From Thaumarchaeota archaeon 13_1_20CM_2_39_20 (lineage in GTDB: Archaea; Thermoproteota; Nitrososphaeria; Nitrososphaerales; Nitrosopumilaceae): 40,871 nt of DNA. The stretch is from assembly GCA_001920395.1 (NCBI GenBank), contig MNJS01000037.1:1-40871 (forward strand), given 5' to 3'. A model generated the notes under the pieces. It saw only the letters and a list, made by a program, of their open reading frames with translations. It ran no database searches and was not told where the DNA came from. Below, one piece after another: positions 6,881 to 13,854 of this stretch. The translations under genes were made by a program, and so were the position numbers. Numbering within the stretch: the first letter of the stretch is position 1; each line of letters begins with the position of its first letter.

Positions 6881-8186
6881 CGGTAGAGGTTAACTCTGCC
6901 AGAGCCTTTTTAATGGATTTGCTTGCAACTTGCTTTCCGTCAAGTATCTTGAATCCTTGCCTGATATCTGAGCCTATTCCGCTTGGTATGCCTGATTGTG
7001 ATAGATTTTTCTTCAAAAGGAACTGTAGGAACTTTTTTGAATCATAAAAATCTCTTTCCTTCATCGATAGAATTCTTCCGTTATCATCAATCCAGGTAAG
7101 CATGTTTTTGGAATTTTTTGCAACAAAGTTCTCCGAGTCTGATCTCCTGTAGATATCAGGACCATTCTTTACCATGAATTTTTCAATAATAGTAGATCCC
7201 AAAAGGAAGAGCATTGCAGCTTCTGATTTTTCATCAGTTACGGCACTCTTGCGTAGCACCTCAAACCCTGAAAGCTCAAGCTGACCTGCAAGTGCAGTTG
7301 CTCCCCTCTTTACCTGGCCCCAAATTATGTCAGGGCTTCTCCATTTGTAGTTGAATTTTACAATTATTGTGTTTTTCAAATTTTTTGCATTTGGAGTTAC
7401 TTTCTTTCCTGTGAAAAATGTAAGTGATGGTTTTTTTAGAAAGGCTCTTGCGGCAAGTATGAATCTTCCTATATTTTGCGTTGATATTGCAGTTCCAAGG
7501 TTTCTGTTACTGTCAATGGGGTCTATGAGCACAATGGCACTATCAAATTTCTTGGTAGGGCTGCCGATAACTTGCCCCTGCGTAAAGTTAGAGGCTGCTT
7601 CAAGAAGGCTTGTAAAGCTTCCATAATGGTGAATCAATACCTCGGCAACATAACCCCCAAAACCCTCTTTGGCTATCTCCGCACCGTAGATGTTGACGCC
7701 TTTTAGGAACTTTTTGAGCAGTCGTACCTCATCTTTTTTTGCTTGGTCAAGTGTCTCCAGAATAAATCTAGTATGAAATGACGACCTGTCGGCAGCACTC
7801 TTCCACTGCCCTTTTTCTACATCATAGCATGGAACAACGTTTACTCGTATCCCTTTGACTTCTGCTTCGACATACGGATGCTCGGAATACCTTACATACG
7901 GTTTGAATTTTTTCATGGAATTGAATCCTATTTTCTTGCCGATTTCTTCAAACGTTTTTTCATCTGTTTCTTTTTTAAGCTTGACAAAAATGTCTAGGTC
8001 CATCTGACCTCTAAGCCAGGTCCCCTTTGCGTATGATCCCCCTAGTTCGACAGAAACAACTTGGATATACTTTGAGGCCTCTTCTTTTACTAGATTTAGC
8101 AAAAAATCTGAAAGTGTCTTCATTTTTTCTTCCTCTTGTTTTGTAGGAACTGAGATCTTCCTTGCTTGTCCTAAAACTTGGGTCAT
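6852..8186 (-). CDS. cca: CCA tRNA nucleotidyltransferase, archaeal class I
   Basis: 444 aa, normal length for the archaeal class I enzyme. The nucleotidyltransferase signature is LGGSYAKGTWLRGQMDLDIF at about residues 48-67, with metal-binding D63 and D65, and a third carboxylate in the strand near VNVVPCYDVEKG. Tail domain and RxxFFxG-like segments follow (LTFFTGKKV). It adds CCA to tRNA 3' ends; the tRNA-Pro in this window lacks encoded CCA. The gene overlaps thpR by 4 bp upstream and the kinase by 29 bp downstream, consistent with one operon for RNA maturation. Confidence 0.96.
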   Translation of the reverse strand: MTQVLGQARKISVPTKQEEEKMKTLSDFLLNLVKEEASKYIQVVSVELGGSYAKGTWLRGQMDLDIFVKLKKETDEKTFEEIGKKIGFNSMKKFKPYVRYSEHPYVEAEVKGIRVNVVPCYDVEKGQWKSAADRSSFHTRFILETLDQAKKDEVRLLKKFLKGVNIYGAEIAKEGFGGYVAEVLIHHYGSFTSLLEAASNFTQGQVIGSPTKKFDSAIVLIDPIDSNRNLGTAISTQNIGRFILAARAFLKKPSLTFFTGKKVTPNAKNLKNTIIVKFNYKWRSPDIIWGQVKRGATALAGQLELSGFEVLRKSAVTDEKSEAAMLFLLGSTIIEKFMVKNGPDIYRRSDSENFVAKNSKNMLTWIDDNGRILSMKERDFYDSKKFLQFLLKKNLSQSGIPSGIGSDIRQGFKILDGKQVASKSIKKALAELTSTDGLVFNSRK

Positions 8187-8722
8187 TTCGCGCTTACCAC
8201 CTGCAAATCAAAGTATATCGGGCCGCTTGGAGTTAAGATACTTTTCTTAAATTTTAGCTCAGTTATGGTGTCTTTTCCCAGCTCTACAGTCTTAAATTTG
8301 TCCAAGATATTCGAAATGTCATCCACCTTTTGTTTGATTCTAAATACGGTAAGATGGGGTTTGAAGGGTTTGTCAGCTTTGAATCCAAGGGGAGCAAGTT
8401 TTTCTTCAACTTGGGATGCAAGTTCTACTAGCTTCTTTGAAGCTGTTTCGTCGATTCCTATCCAAATCACACGTGGAGATCTTGGATTTGGGAACGAACC
8501 AGCATGAGTAAAGTTTGCCTCAATTGGATTGAATGAAATGGCAGCCAGCGCCTTTTTGACATTTTCTGCCATATCATCTGTTATCTCACCTAGAAAAAGC
8601 AAGGTAAAATGCATGTTTTGCTTGTTTACAGGAGTAGCCTTTATCTTAAAATCTGATTGCATCTTGGCTATCGAATTTAAAAGATCCTCGTTACGAATCT
8701 CTGCTGCCACAAATGTTCGCAT
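8183..8722 (-). CDS. thpR: RNA 2',3'-cyclic phosphodiesterase (LigT/ThpR, 2H family)
   Basis: 179 aa with the two H-x-T/S motifs of the 2H phosphoesterases: MHFTLLFLGE (H38, T40) and KPHLTVFRIK (H123, T125). The protein opens, as the family does, with MRTFVAAEI. Such proteins open 2',3'-cyclic phosphate ends at tRNA-splicing-type RNA termini, and were first known for 2'-5' RNA ligase activity. ThpR beside Cca is a frequent archaeal arrangement. It is the first gene of the minus-strand run, with its promoter in the 68-bp divergent gap shared with the UPF0200 kinase. Confidence 0.94.
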   Translation of the reverse strand: MRTFVAAEIRNEDLLNSIAKMQSDFKIKATPVNKQNMHFTLLFLGEITDDMAENVKKALAAISFNPIEANFTHAGSFPNPRSPRVIWIGIDETASKKLVELASQVEEKLAPLGFKADKPFKPHLTVFRIKQKVDDISNILDKFKTVELGKDTITELKFKKSILTPSGPIYFDLQVVSAK

Positions 8723-8790
8723 TAGAAGAATTCAGAATGCATAGTGTATAACGATTTCCGGTAACTTCATAGATTAGAAGGTGGGAGCTT

Positions 8791-9345
8791 GTGGATGTGC
8801 CTAAACTTATCGTATGTTTAACAGGAATGCCTGGTGCCGGAAAGACCACAATAGCTGAAGCTCTAAAATCTAAAGGATTTGACAAGATAACAATGGGTGA
8901 TGCTGTAAGGGCAGAAGCCAAAAGAAGAAAGATAGACCCAAATGGTGCAAATCTTGGTAAGCTGATGCTTGAGCTAAGAGAAAAAAATGGTCCTGGGGCT
9001 GTGGCCGAACTCATTAGAGATCAGATAATAAACTCAAAATCTAATGTTATAATTGTAGACGGGGTTAGGTCACTTGCAGAAGTAAGTGTCTTAAAAGATA
9101 TGGGAACTGTCAAGGTTCTTGCTATCCATGCATCTGGCGATAAGAGATTTAATTTTCTTACGGGCCGCGGCAGGTCTGATGACCCATCAGATCGAGTGGA
9201 TTTTGCAAAGCGAGATTCTAGAGAGATTGGAGTAGGTATGAGTGAGCCAATTGCACTTGCAGATGAAACAATTTCTAACAACAATATGACAATTGAACAG
9301 CTTGTTGATACGGCATATGATATCATAAAAGGCTGGATAAAGTGA
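8791..9345 (+). CDS. UPF0200 nucleotide kinase-like protein
   Basis: 184 aa starting at GTG 8791. A ribosome site AAGGTGGG (about 8778-8785) lies 5-6 nt upstream and decides this start. P-loop LTGMPGAGKTT (residues 10-20), then VIIVDGVRSLAEV as Walker B-like strand, and GRGRSDDPSDR as a lid-like arginine-rich segment resembling adenylate/dephospho-CoA kinases. The UPF0200 family is archaeal and its substrate is unproven. It is directly coupled (GTGA overlap) to the UPF0201 gene, the common archaeal pairing. Confidence 0.9.
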   Translation: MDVPKLIVCLTGMPGAGKTTIAEALKSKGFDKITMGDAVRAEAKRRKIDPNGANLGKLMLELREKNGPGAVAELIRDQIINSKSNVIIVDGVRSLAEVSVLKDMGTVKVLAIHASGDKRFNFLTGRGRSDDPSDRVDFAKRDSREIGVGMSEPIALADETISNNNMTIEQLVDTAYDIIKGWIK

Positions 9346-9743
9346 AGAACCCAGAGGTTGCCTGCAAGATAGAGGTATACGCCGCAGTCAATCCATCAGA
9401 AGATCCAGACAAGGTAAGACACGCAGTGTCAAATGTAGTTTTGAACGCGGATTACGAATTTAGAGAGGGCAGCATGAAAGCAACTTCAAGAGATATACAT
9501 TCGCTTTCCAAGATTCAGGAAACGGTTCGAAGCCGTAAGGCTAACAGAGTCTACAGGAGACAGATGAGATACAATACCAAGGAGGATACCACTTGGTTTT
9601 ATCTAAACAAGCAGGCAGCCTACGTAGATGTCGTAGCTATATGCGATGAGGCAGAAGAGTCTCCCATGGGTCCAATCAAGGTAATTTTGCACTCTAAAAA
9701 TCTAGAAAAGGTAGTAGATTGGCTAGCCCCCGAATTTGTGTAA
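9342..9743 (+). CDS. UPF0201/COG1325 RNA-binding-domain protein
   Basis: 133 aa from GTG 9342, whose bases overlap the UPF0200 stop. Sequence features fit COG1325 (predicted exosome-related RNA-binding protein): an N-terminal strand CKIEVYAAVNPSEDPDKV, a basic middle KANRVYRRQMRY, and a C-terminal segment DEAEESPMGPIKVIL. The fold is thought to be ribosomal-protein-L5-like. No enzyme motif. Its link with a nucleotide kinase suggests RNA or nucleotide metabolism, but the role is not known. Confidence 0.88.
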   Translation: MKNPEVACKIEVYAAVNPSEDPDKVRHAVSNVVLNADYEFREGSMKATSRDIHSLSKIQETVRSRKANRVYRRQMRYNTKEDTTWFYLNKQAAYVDVVAICDEAEESPMGPIKVILHSKNLEKVVDWLAPEFV

Positions 9744-9779
9744 TAACTAGATAATTTTAGCTCCTGTTATCACTAAAGT

Positions 9780-10049
9780 GTGCCAAAGGAATTAAGTACT
9801 GAAGTTCTATACTATGATAAGATGGTGGCATTGGGTGAACTTCACCAATCGGATATCAAATCTTTCCTGCGTACCAATTGTATAGAGATGATTAAGGAAC
9901 TTCAGGATAATCAATCGCGGATGATGGAAATGTACAAGCAAAGTCCTACCTTTCCATTTGATTTCTATAATTTATCTTTAAGAGAAACAGATACAAAAAT
10001 CCAGACCATTAGAGAATTCTACACACGGATCACAAGCGAAGACTTGTAG
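9780..10049 (+). CDS. Hypothetical helical protein (89 aa)
   Basis: Starts at GTG 9780 and is predicted to be mainly helical and soluble (LHQSDIKSFLRTNCIEMIKE). No motif or family recognised. It lies 36 bp after UPF0201 on the same strand. Balanced composition and amphipathic helices support coding. No ribosome site is evident, so it may be leaderless: a weak TATA-like stretch ATAATTTTAG is found about 30 nt upstream. Confidence 0.6.
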   Translation: MPKELSTEVLYYDKMVALGELHQSDIKSFLRTNCIEMIKELQDNQSRMMEMYKQSPTFPFDFYNLSLRETDTKIQTIREFYTRITSEDL

Positions 10050-10110
10050 CAAAAGAAAAATTATCAACCAAAGGTAACATCCAGAAGATTAAAATCTCTA
10101 AAGGTGTGTA

Positions 10111-10347
10111 ATGCTAAATCCTTACGTGAAAAAAATATACAAATGCTTCAGATGCCAAGAGGAGATCTATTTTGATAATAACACAAAATCTCAAACGGAT
10201 AAACCAATTCCATTAGATCCTATTACGAATCTACCTCATGATTGTTCGAAATCTAACTTTAAATCACGAAAAAAAACAGTTAGTAATGAAATAATGGAAT
10301 TAGAAAAACGTGAGATTGAAAGAATCCGAAGAATTTCTTATGACTGA
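10111..10347 (+). CDS. Small protein with one zinc-knuckle-like Cys/His set
   Basis: 78 aa. ATG 10111 has AAGGTG about 5 nt upstream. An N-terminal CFRC (residues 12-15) and a later HDC (43-45) could form one zinc site of the CxxC...HxC kind. The C-terminal third is a charged helix (NEIMELEKREIERIRRIS). Unknown family. The stop overlaps the ATG of the next tiny gene (10340), suggesting coupling. Confidence 0.65.
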   Translation: MLNPYVKKIYKCFRCQEEIYFDNNTKSQTDKPIPLDPITNLPHDCSKSNFKSRKKTVSNEIMELEKREIERIRRISYD

Positions 10348-10462
10348 GAAAGAACCAACATTAGAAGAGATGAAGAAGATAATAGAACGGCATGCAGCAA
10401 GTACGATAGGCATGAATGAGGGAGATAGTCTAACTTTCCATTATTTTAAAAAAATTGGCTAA
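10340..10462 (+). CDS. Very small protein (40 aa), unknown
   Basis: ATG 10340 overlaps the preceding gene by 8 bp and the frame ends at TAA 10460-10462. The product opens MTEKEPTLEEMKKIIERHA, an acidic amphipathic helix. Coding is suggested by the overlap and composition; there is no other support. The following 205 bp up to the minus-strand gene hold nothing convincing. Confidence 0.45.
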   Translation: MTEKEPTLEEMKKIIERHAASTIGMNEGDSLTFHYFKKIG

Positions 10463-10667
10463 ATCGTCTTGCTCATTAAGACAACTTCCAAACATGATAC
10501 TAAAGCTAACTTACGCTGTTCATTATAATGTTCCATCACAATGCCATAACGATTGTAGTTTTAACTATTTCCAATGTTGGCAACATCATAATCTTCTAAA
10601 CTTGTGTTACAAAAATATTTTAGAGTTTAGAGAGGTAAAAGTTTGCGAATGTGATAAATGAGTATTC

Positions 10668-10883
10668 TTAATGCCATTCTACAATCATGCCAGTCCTAGC
10701 GTTTACTTTTACCTCTATCTTTTTTTGGTTATCAAATGATGAAGCCAGGACATCAATCATCCAGACCCTTTCACCATCTCCCAAGACTGACTTTTCTGCT
10801 TTAATCACAGAATAATGTTGCCGTAGAAATTTTATTGCTATTTCTTCCGCTTGCGTTGCCTCTATAGTTCCCCTTGCTACCAA
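10668..10883 (-). CDS. PepSY-like small protein, paralogue of the divergent gene at 11007
   Basis: 71 aa starting at TTG 10883. A helix EEIAIKFLRQHYSVIKAEKS is followed by beta strands and the ending KIEVKVNARTGMIVEW, which resembles the PepSY-type strand (x-V-x-V-D-A-x-T-G-x-I-x). It has no signal peptide, so it acts in the cytoplasm. It is clearly related to the divergently transcribed protein at 11007-11204 (EEIARNFLQQHHDV ... KLRIDGETGEIISVE). A TATA box at 10906-10913 is spaced for a leaderless message starting at the TTG. Function unknown; the pair probably shares regulation through the palindrome between them. Confidence 0.75.
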   Translation of the reverse strand: MVARGTIEATQAEEIAIKFLRQHYSVIKAEKSVLGDGERVWMIDVLASSFDNQKKIEVKVNARTGMIVEWH

Positions 10884-10905
10884 CTACTCTACTCTGTAAA
10901 GTCGA

Positions 10906-10913
10906 TATTTATT
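10906..10913 (-). promoter_or_regulatory. TATA box for the minus-strand PepSY-like gene
   Basis: Reads AATAAATA on the minus strand. Its centre is 26 nt from the TTG at 10883, the normal archaeal spacing for a leaderless start. It lies 3 bp from the edge of the 34-bp palindrome. Confidence 0.6.
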
Positions 10914-10916
10914 GAA

Positions 10917-10950
10917 GTATGGTAGATTGTTATAGAACAATCTACCATAC
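10917..10950. repeat. Perfect inverted repeat, 15-bp arms, 4-bp centre: probable operator
   Basis: GTATGGTAGATTGTT (10917-10931) and its exact reverse complement (10936-10950) flank ATAG. It sits midway between two divergent TATA boxes, 3 bp from one and 5 bp from the other. A dimeric regulator bound here would cover both BRE positions. AGATTGTTA occurs once more at 10962-10970, just after the second TATA box, as a possible extra half-site. Confidence 0.85.
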
Positions 10951-10955
10951 AAAAA

Positions 10956-10962
10956 TATATAA
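10956..10962 (+). promoter_or_regulatory. TATA box for the plus-strand PepSY-like gene
   Basis: TATATAA. Predicted transcript start is near 10985, leaving a short leader with the ribosome site AGGTGAGG (about 10994-11001) before ATG 11007. Confidence 0.6.
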
Positions 10963-11006
10963 GATTGTTACTCAGTTAGATAAAAATTGAATTAGGTGAG
11001 GACTTG

Positions 11007-11204
11007 ATGGGAATAGACAATAAAAAGGTTGAAGAGATAGCAAGAAATTTTTTACAACAACACCATGACGTTAAAAATATCAAAGTGGCAGGCATTAAGA
11101 ATGGAATTTGGTTTGTGGAAGGAGAGACTCGTTCATCATCAGGCGAGCGTGCTAGAAAACTAAGGATCGATGGTGAAACTGGAGAGATTATCAGTGTGGA
11201 ATAA
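11007..11204 (+). CDS. PepSY-like small protein, paralogue of the divergent gene at 10668
   Basis: 65 aa from ATG 11007 (the TTG just before is an alternative). A strong ribosome site, AGGTGAGG, ends 5 nt upstream. Layout is the same as its divergent neighbour: helix VEEIARNFLQQHHDVKNIKV, two strands, and KLRIDGETGEIISVE, the PepSY-like end. Cytoplasmic. Unlike its partner this message has a leader, so the two may differ in translation control. Role unknown; PepSY domains elsewhere inhibit proteases or sense ligands, but these are short stand-alone versions. Confidence 0.75.
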   Translation: MGIDNKKVEEIARNFLQQHHDVKNIKVAGIKNGIWFVEGETRSSSGERARKLRIDGETGEIISVE

Positions 11205-11208
11205 AGTT

Positions 11209-11319
11209 ATGGAGGCAGAAATTAATGAAAACACCCTAAGATGTATGTGTCTAAAATTAGGGTCCGTTGCCTTACAGGATGGAAAAAATTTGTACCCAGC
11301 ACACACGGTAGACCAATAA
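11209..11319 (+). CDS. Possible 36-aa ORF
   Basis: ATG 11209 to TAA 11317-11319, 5 bp after the PepSY-like stop. The product starts MEAEINENTLRCMCLKLGSV. There is no ribosome site or known motif, and the end runs into one arm of the inverted repeat at 11290. Listed only because of its position in the same transcript. Confidence 0.25.
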   Translation: MEAEINENTLRCMCLKLGSVALQDGKNLYPAHTVDQ

Positions 11320-11359
11320 GCACTCATGTTAAGTAGGAATATGGACTTGCTGGGTACAA
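11290..11359. repeat. 12-bp inverted repeat with 46-nt spacer
   Basis: TTGTACCCAGCA (11290-11301) and TGCTGGGTACAA (11348-11359) are exact reverse complements. They lie in the 240-bp gap between the PepSY-like gene and the sirtuin stop. This may be the base of a long hairpin RNA, a transcript end, or the ends of a decayed mobile element. No flanking duplication is obvious. Confidence 0.5.
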
Positions 11360-11447
11360 CACTACTGGATTTCAGGTATCCAAGATAACAACTAGTACGT
11401 TTCTTTTTAAGACATGCTAGCCACGAGAATTCTGTTTTCAGATTTTA

Positions 11448-12173
11448 CTATTTTGAAACTATAGAGATAAGCTCAGGTAATGCCTTTGCAGCAGATGATC
11501 TAAGAGAGAGATCCATACTAGATGACATTGGTGTTTCCTCTGGATTTACCTCTATTATCGTTGCTCCATTTTGCTTGGCATAAACAGGTAATAGATTAGC
11601 AGGAGAGACTGCAAGCGAGGTACCAACGACTATCATTACATCACAGGAACTAGCTTGAAGCATAGCATCCTGCCATACGTCTTGAGGAAGCGGTTCTCCA
11701 AACCAGACAACATCTGGCCGCAGAATGTTTCCACATTTGCAAAGAGGAGGAAGCTCGGACAAGCTTGATGTTATCTTGTCTTTAAAGTCACAAACTGTAC
11801 ATTTTATGGTAATAATACTTCCATGAAGCTCATAGACTAGCTTGCTTCCGGCCCTTTGGTGCAACCCGTCTACGTTCTGGGTCAAGACATGGACCTGTTT
11901 GTGTCTTTCAAGCTCTGCAATTGCTACGTGCCCAGGATTTGGCTTTGCCGCAAGTATATTCTGCCTTCTTTCTTCATACCATTCCCAGACAAGCTTGGGA
12001 TCTTCGTAAAAGGCATCTATTGTTGCAAGCTTCATCGCATCATATTTTCGCCATAAACCATCCTTTCCTCTAAATGTAGGAATCCCGCTTTCCTGGGAAA
12101 TGCCTGCGCCAGTAACAAAGACTAGCTTTTCTGCATTTCGTAGATTGTCGGCAACTGGCCTGAACGTATCCAT
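11448..12173 (-). CDS. cobB: Sir2-family NAD-dependent protein deacylase (class III type)
   Basis: 241 aa. NAD motif TGAGISQESGIPTFRG (residues 21-36), TQNVDGLHQRAG (98-109), catalytic His in ELHGS (H117), zinc ligands C125/C128 and C145/C147, and VGTSLAVSPA. Tyr66 and Arg69 in EWYEERR match the YxxR pair of CobB/SIRT5, which favours removal of succinyl, malonyl or glutaryl groups as well as acetyl. Target proteins are unknown; in archaea Alba is a known deacetylation target. Stands alone, upstream of and on the same strand as HxlR with a 47-bp gap. Confidence 0.93.
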   Translation of the reverse strand: MDTFRPVADNLRNAEKLVFVTGAGISQESGIPTFRGKDGLWRKYDAMKLATIDAFYEDPKLVWEWYEERRQNILAAKPNPGHVAIAELERHKQVHVLTQNVDGLHQRAGSKLVYELHGSIITIKCTVCDFKDKITSSLSELPPLCKCGNILRPDVVWFGEPLPQDVWQDAMLQASSCDVMIVVGTSLAVSPANLLPVYAKQNGATIIEVNPEETPMSSSMDLSLRSSAAKALPELISIVSK

Positions 12174-12220
12174 TGATAAAATAGTAATGATTCCATGGCA
12201 AAATATACTTTAAAATATCT

Positions 12221-12646
12221 TCAATTTCGTGATGTTATTTTTACTGCTTTTTCTAGTTTTCCAAATACCTGCTCGACTGTTCTTGGTTTACCATCCTTGA
12301 ATACTTCATGGCTGCAGTATTTCATTGAAAATGCAGCCATTTGTGTAATAATTGGTTTTAATGCTTCTCCCTTTTCCGTAATGGTATACTCTACTCTAAC
12401 AGGTGTATCAGGATAGACTTTCCTTTTTATTAAATGGTTTTTTTCCATCTCTCGCAACCTGACAGAAAGAGTCTTGGGATTAATTCCTTCTACCGATTCT
12501 AGAAATTGAATGAATCTAGTTTGATTCAAAAACATCATGTTACGAAGTATGTGTATGGTGAATTTTTTGCCAACGATTTTGAATGTGTTATCTATAGGAC
12601 AGCACCTCATCTGTTCGGATATCATTTTGAGTTCTTGCGGAGTCAC
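12221..12646 (-). CDS. HxlR-family winged-helix transcriptional regulator
   Basis: 141 aa. The fold is typical: CCPIDNTFKIVGKKFTIHIL at the N-terminus (HxlR proteins begin with CPxxxxLxxIGGKWxxxIL), recognition helix in NPKTLSVRLREMEKNHLIKR, and wing VRVEYTITEKGEAL. It opens with GTG 12646. HxlR proteins are dimeric and often sense oxidants or electrophiles through the N-terminal cysteines (C15, C16 here). It is divergent from the SEC-C protein gene and an imperfect dyad lies in the shared promoter region, so it may regulate both. Confidence 0.9.
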   Translation of the reverse strand: MTPQELKMISEQMRCCPIDNTFKIVGKKFTIHILRNMMFLNQTRFIQFLESVEGINPKTLSVRLREMEKNHLIKRKVYPDTPVRVEYTITEKGEALKPIITQMAAFSMKYCSHEVFKDGKPRTVEQVFGKLEKAVKITSRN

Positions 12647-12686
12647 TTACTAGATCGCACCTACTTTCAATACGGTAACTTTCCAA

Positions 12687-12694
12687 TTTATATA
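12687..12694. promoter_or_regulatory. Near-palindromic TATA box serving both strands
   Basis: TTTATATA reads TATATAAA on the other strand. It is the only TATA-like element in the 81-bp gap between the HxlR gene (start 12646) and the SEC-C gene (start 12728) and can be spaced for both. Confidence 0.55.
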
Positions 12695-12695
12695 C

Positions 12696-12726
12696 TTACC
12701 TTTCTATAGTGACTATAAGAAAGTAA
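12696..12726. promoter_or_regulatory. Imperfect dyad, possible HxlR operator
   Basis: TTACCTTTCTATAG (12696-12709), spacer TGA, CTATAAGAAAGTAA (12713-12726): 11 of 14 positions pair. It lies between the TATA box and ATG 12728, where a bound repressor would block the plus-strand gene. Confidence 0.5.
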
Positions 12727-12727
12727 T

Positions 12728-13069
12728 ATGGAATGCACAGACGAATCATGTAAGATGGAATCACATGCAACATGTGCATGCGGCTCTGGCAAGTCATACG
12801 AGGAATGTTGTGGTTGCCAAACAATGGATCCAATAGAAATTTCTATGAGGATGTGGCACAAGTCGTTCTTCCAGGCAATGCACGAGGCACAAGTCGAGCG
12901 TCTGAAAAAGAGAATCGAATCTGCCTTTGGACCTACGATGGACAAGGCTGCAGATGCTGCCATTGAATCATTTGGTAAGATGTGGCAATCAATGCTATTG
13001 CAGTCAGAGGGACAAAAAGAGTTTGCGTCAAAGTTGCAGAAGATATATTCTGAAACAAGTAGGAGATAA
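12728..13069 (+). CDS. SEC-C motif protein with helical C-terminus
   Basis: 113 aa. Residues 16-29 read CACGSGKSYEECCG, matching the SEC-C zinc-binding motif (CxCGSGKxYxxCC) found at the SecA tail and in many small proteins. More cysteines lie before it (C3, C8). The rest is helical with many Met (FGKMWQSMLLQSEGQKEFAS). The motif is usually an adaptor that binds ribosome or SecB-like partners; here the role is open. Divergent from HxlR with a likely shared operator. A cysteine-rich protein next to a possible redox regulator suggests a thiol or metal-stress response (inference). Confidence 0.82.
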   Translation: MECTDESCKMESHATCACGSGKSYEECCGCQTMDPIEISMRMWHKSFFQAMHEAQVERLKKRIESAFGPTMDKAADAAIESFGKMWQSMLLQSEGQKEFASKLQKIYSETSRR

Positions 13070-13149
13070 GAATTCCAACCCAACCCCAAATCTCCTACCT
13101 TCTTTTTTTATCAGCGGTTGTTAGTATCGAAATTTTCTAAAACTGGTTG

Positions 13150-13755
13150 TTACTTTTTCTTACTTATTACTGTAAATAGTGCTTTTGGAAGTGGATCAAG
13201 TGTACCCTGGTAAACAGTATCAATGATACTTTCAATTACAAAGTCTTTGCCAAAAATATTTCTTATATCTTGTTCAGAAAACCTGTAAGGGCCATAATCT
13301 AGCTTTACTTCCTTTATGCTAAAACATTTGAGAAAGAACAATCCATTTTCATCAAGTATATCGTGTATCTTTTCGCTATATTGATTCCATTTGTCATTAG
13401 ATAAAACATGAAAACAGCCTCTGTCTAGGATATAATCAAAACTATTTTTTTCTAATCTGGAATCTAGTATGTCATCAACCATGAAATTTATCTTGCCGTC
13501 AAGTTTTCTTGCCTTTTGTATGGCATTTTCTGACAGATCCGTGCCTGTAACATCAAAACCCATTTTTGCAAGTTGGATTGCTTGTGTTCCAGGGCCTGTC
13601 CCCAGGTCAAGAAATCTTCCCTTTTTGATCTTTCTTTGCCTCATCTCATTTTCTAAATCGGCATCCAGTTTCTCGTTGTACCATGGCATCGTCTTTACAT
13701 CCTGTCTGTAAAGATTATCCCAGTCTGGAAATCTGCCTCCTTGATCCTTTGCCAT
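13150..13755 (-). CDS. Class I SAM-dependent methyltransferase
   Basis: 201 aa. Motif I FLDLGTGPGTQAIQLAKMG at about 48-66, acidic end of strand 2 (DVTGTDLSE), motif II-like MVDDILDS, then YILDRGCFHVL. The N-terminal PDWDNLYRQD...PWYNEKLDADL is shared with the thiopurine/TehB-like small-molecule methyltransferases. Substrate unknown. Stands alone, with a TATA-like TTTATATATTC region in the upstream gap near 13776. Confidence 0.9.
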   Translation of the reverse strand: MAKDQGGRFPDWDNLYRQDVKTMPWYNEKLDADLENEMRQRKIKKGRFLDLGTGPGTQAIQLAKMGFDVTGTDLSENAIQKARKLDGKINFMVDDILDSRLEKNSFDYILDRGCFHVLSNDKWNQYSEKIHDILDENGLFFLKCFSIKEVKLDYGPYRFSEQDIRNIFGKDFVIESIIDTVYQGTLDPLPKALFTVISKKK

Positions 13756-13854
13756 TTACAGTGATTATATCATGATTTTATATATTCATAATTATTTTCC
13801 TATGTAAGACTTGCGCAAGTGTGTAGTATATTTTCATTTTAATAAACTAGCAAG

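Noticed and set aside
10455-10661. 68-aa plus-strand ORF rich in Cys, Asn and His
   Set aside because: Composition looks like translated AT-rich non-coding DNA; no ribosome site, TATA or motif, and it overlaps the better small ORF at 10340-10462.
10917-10950. Palindrome as a rho-independent-like terminator
   Set aside because: It lies between divergent promoters rather than behind a gene, and is flanked by TATA boxes; an operator is more plausible.
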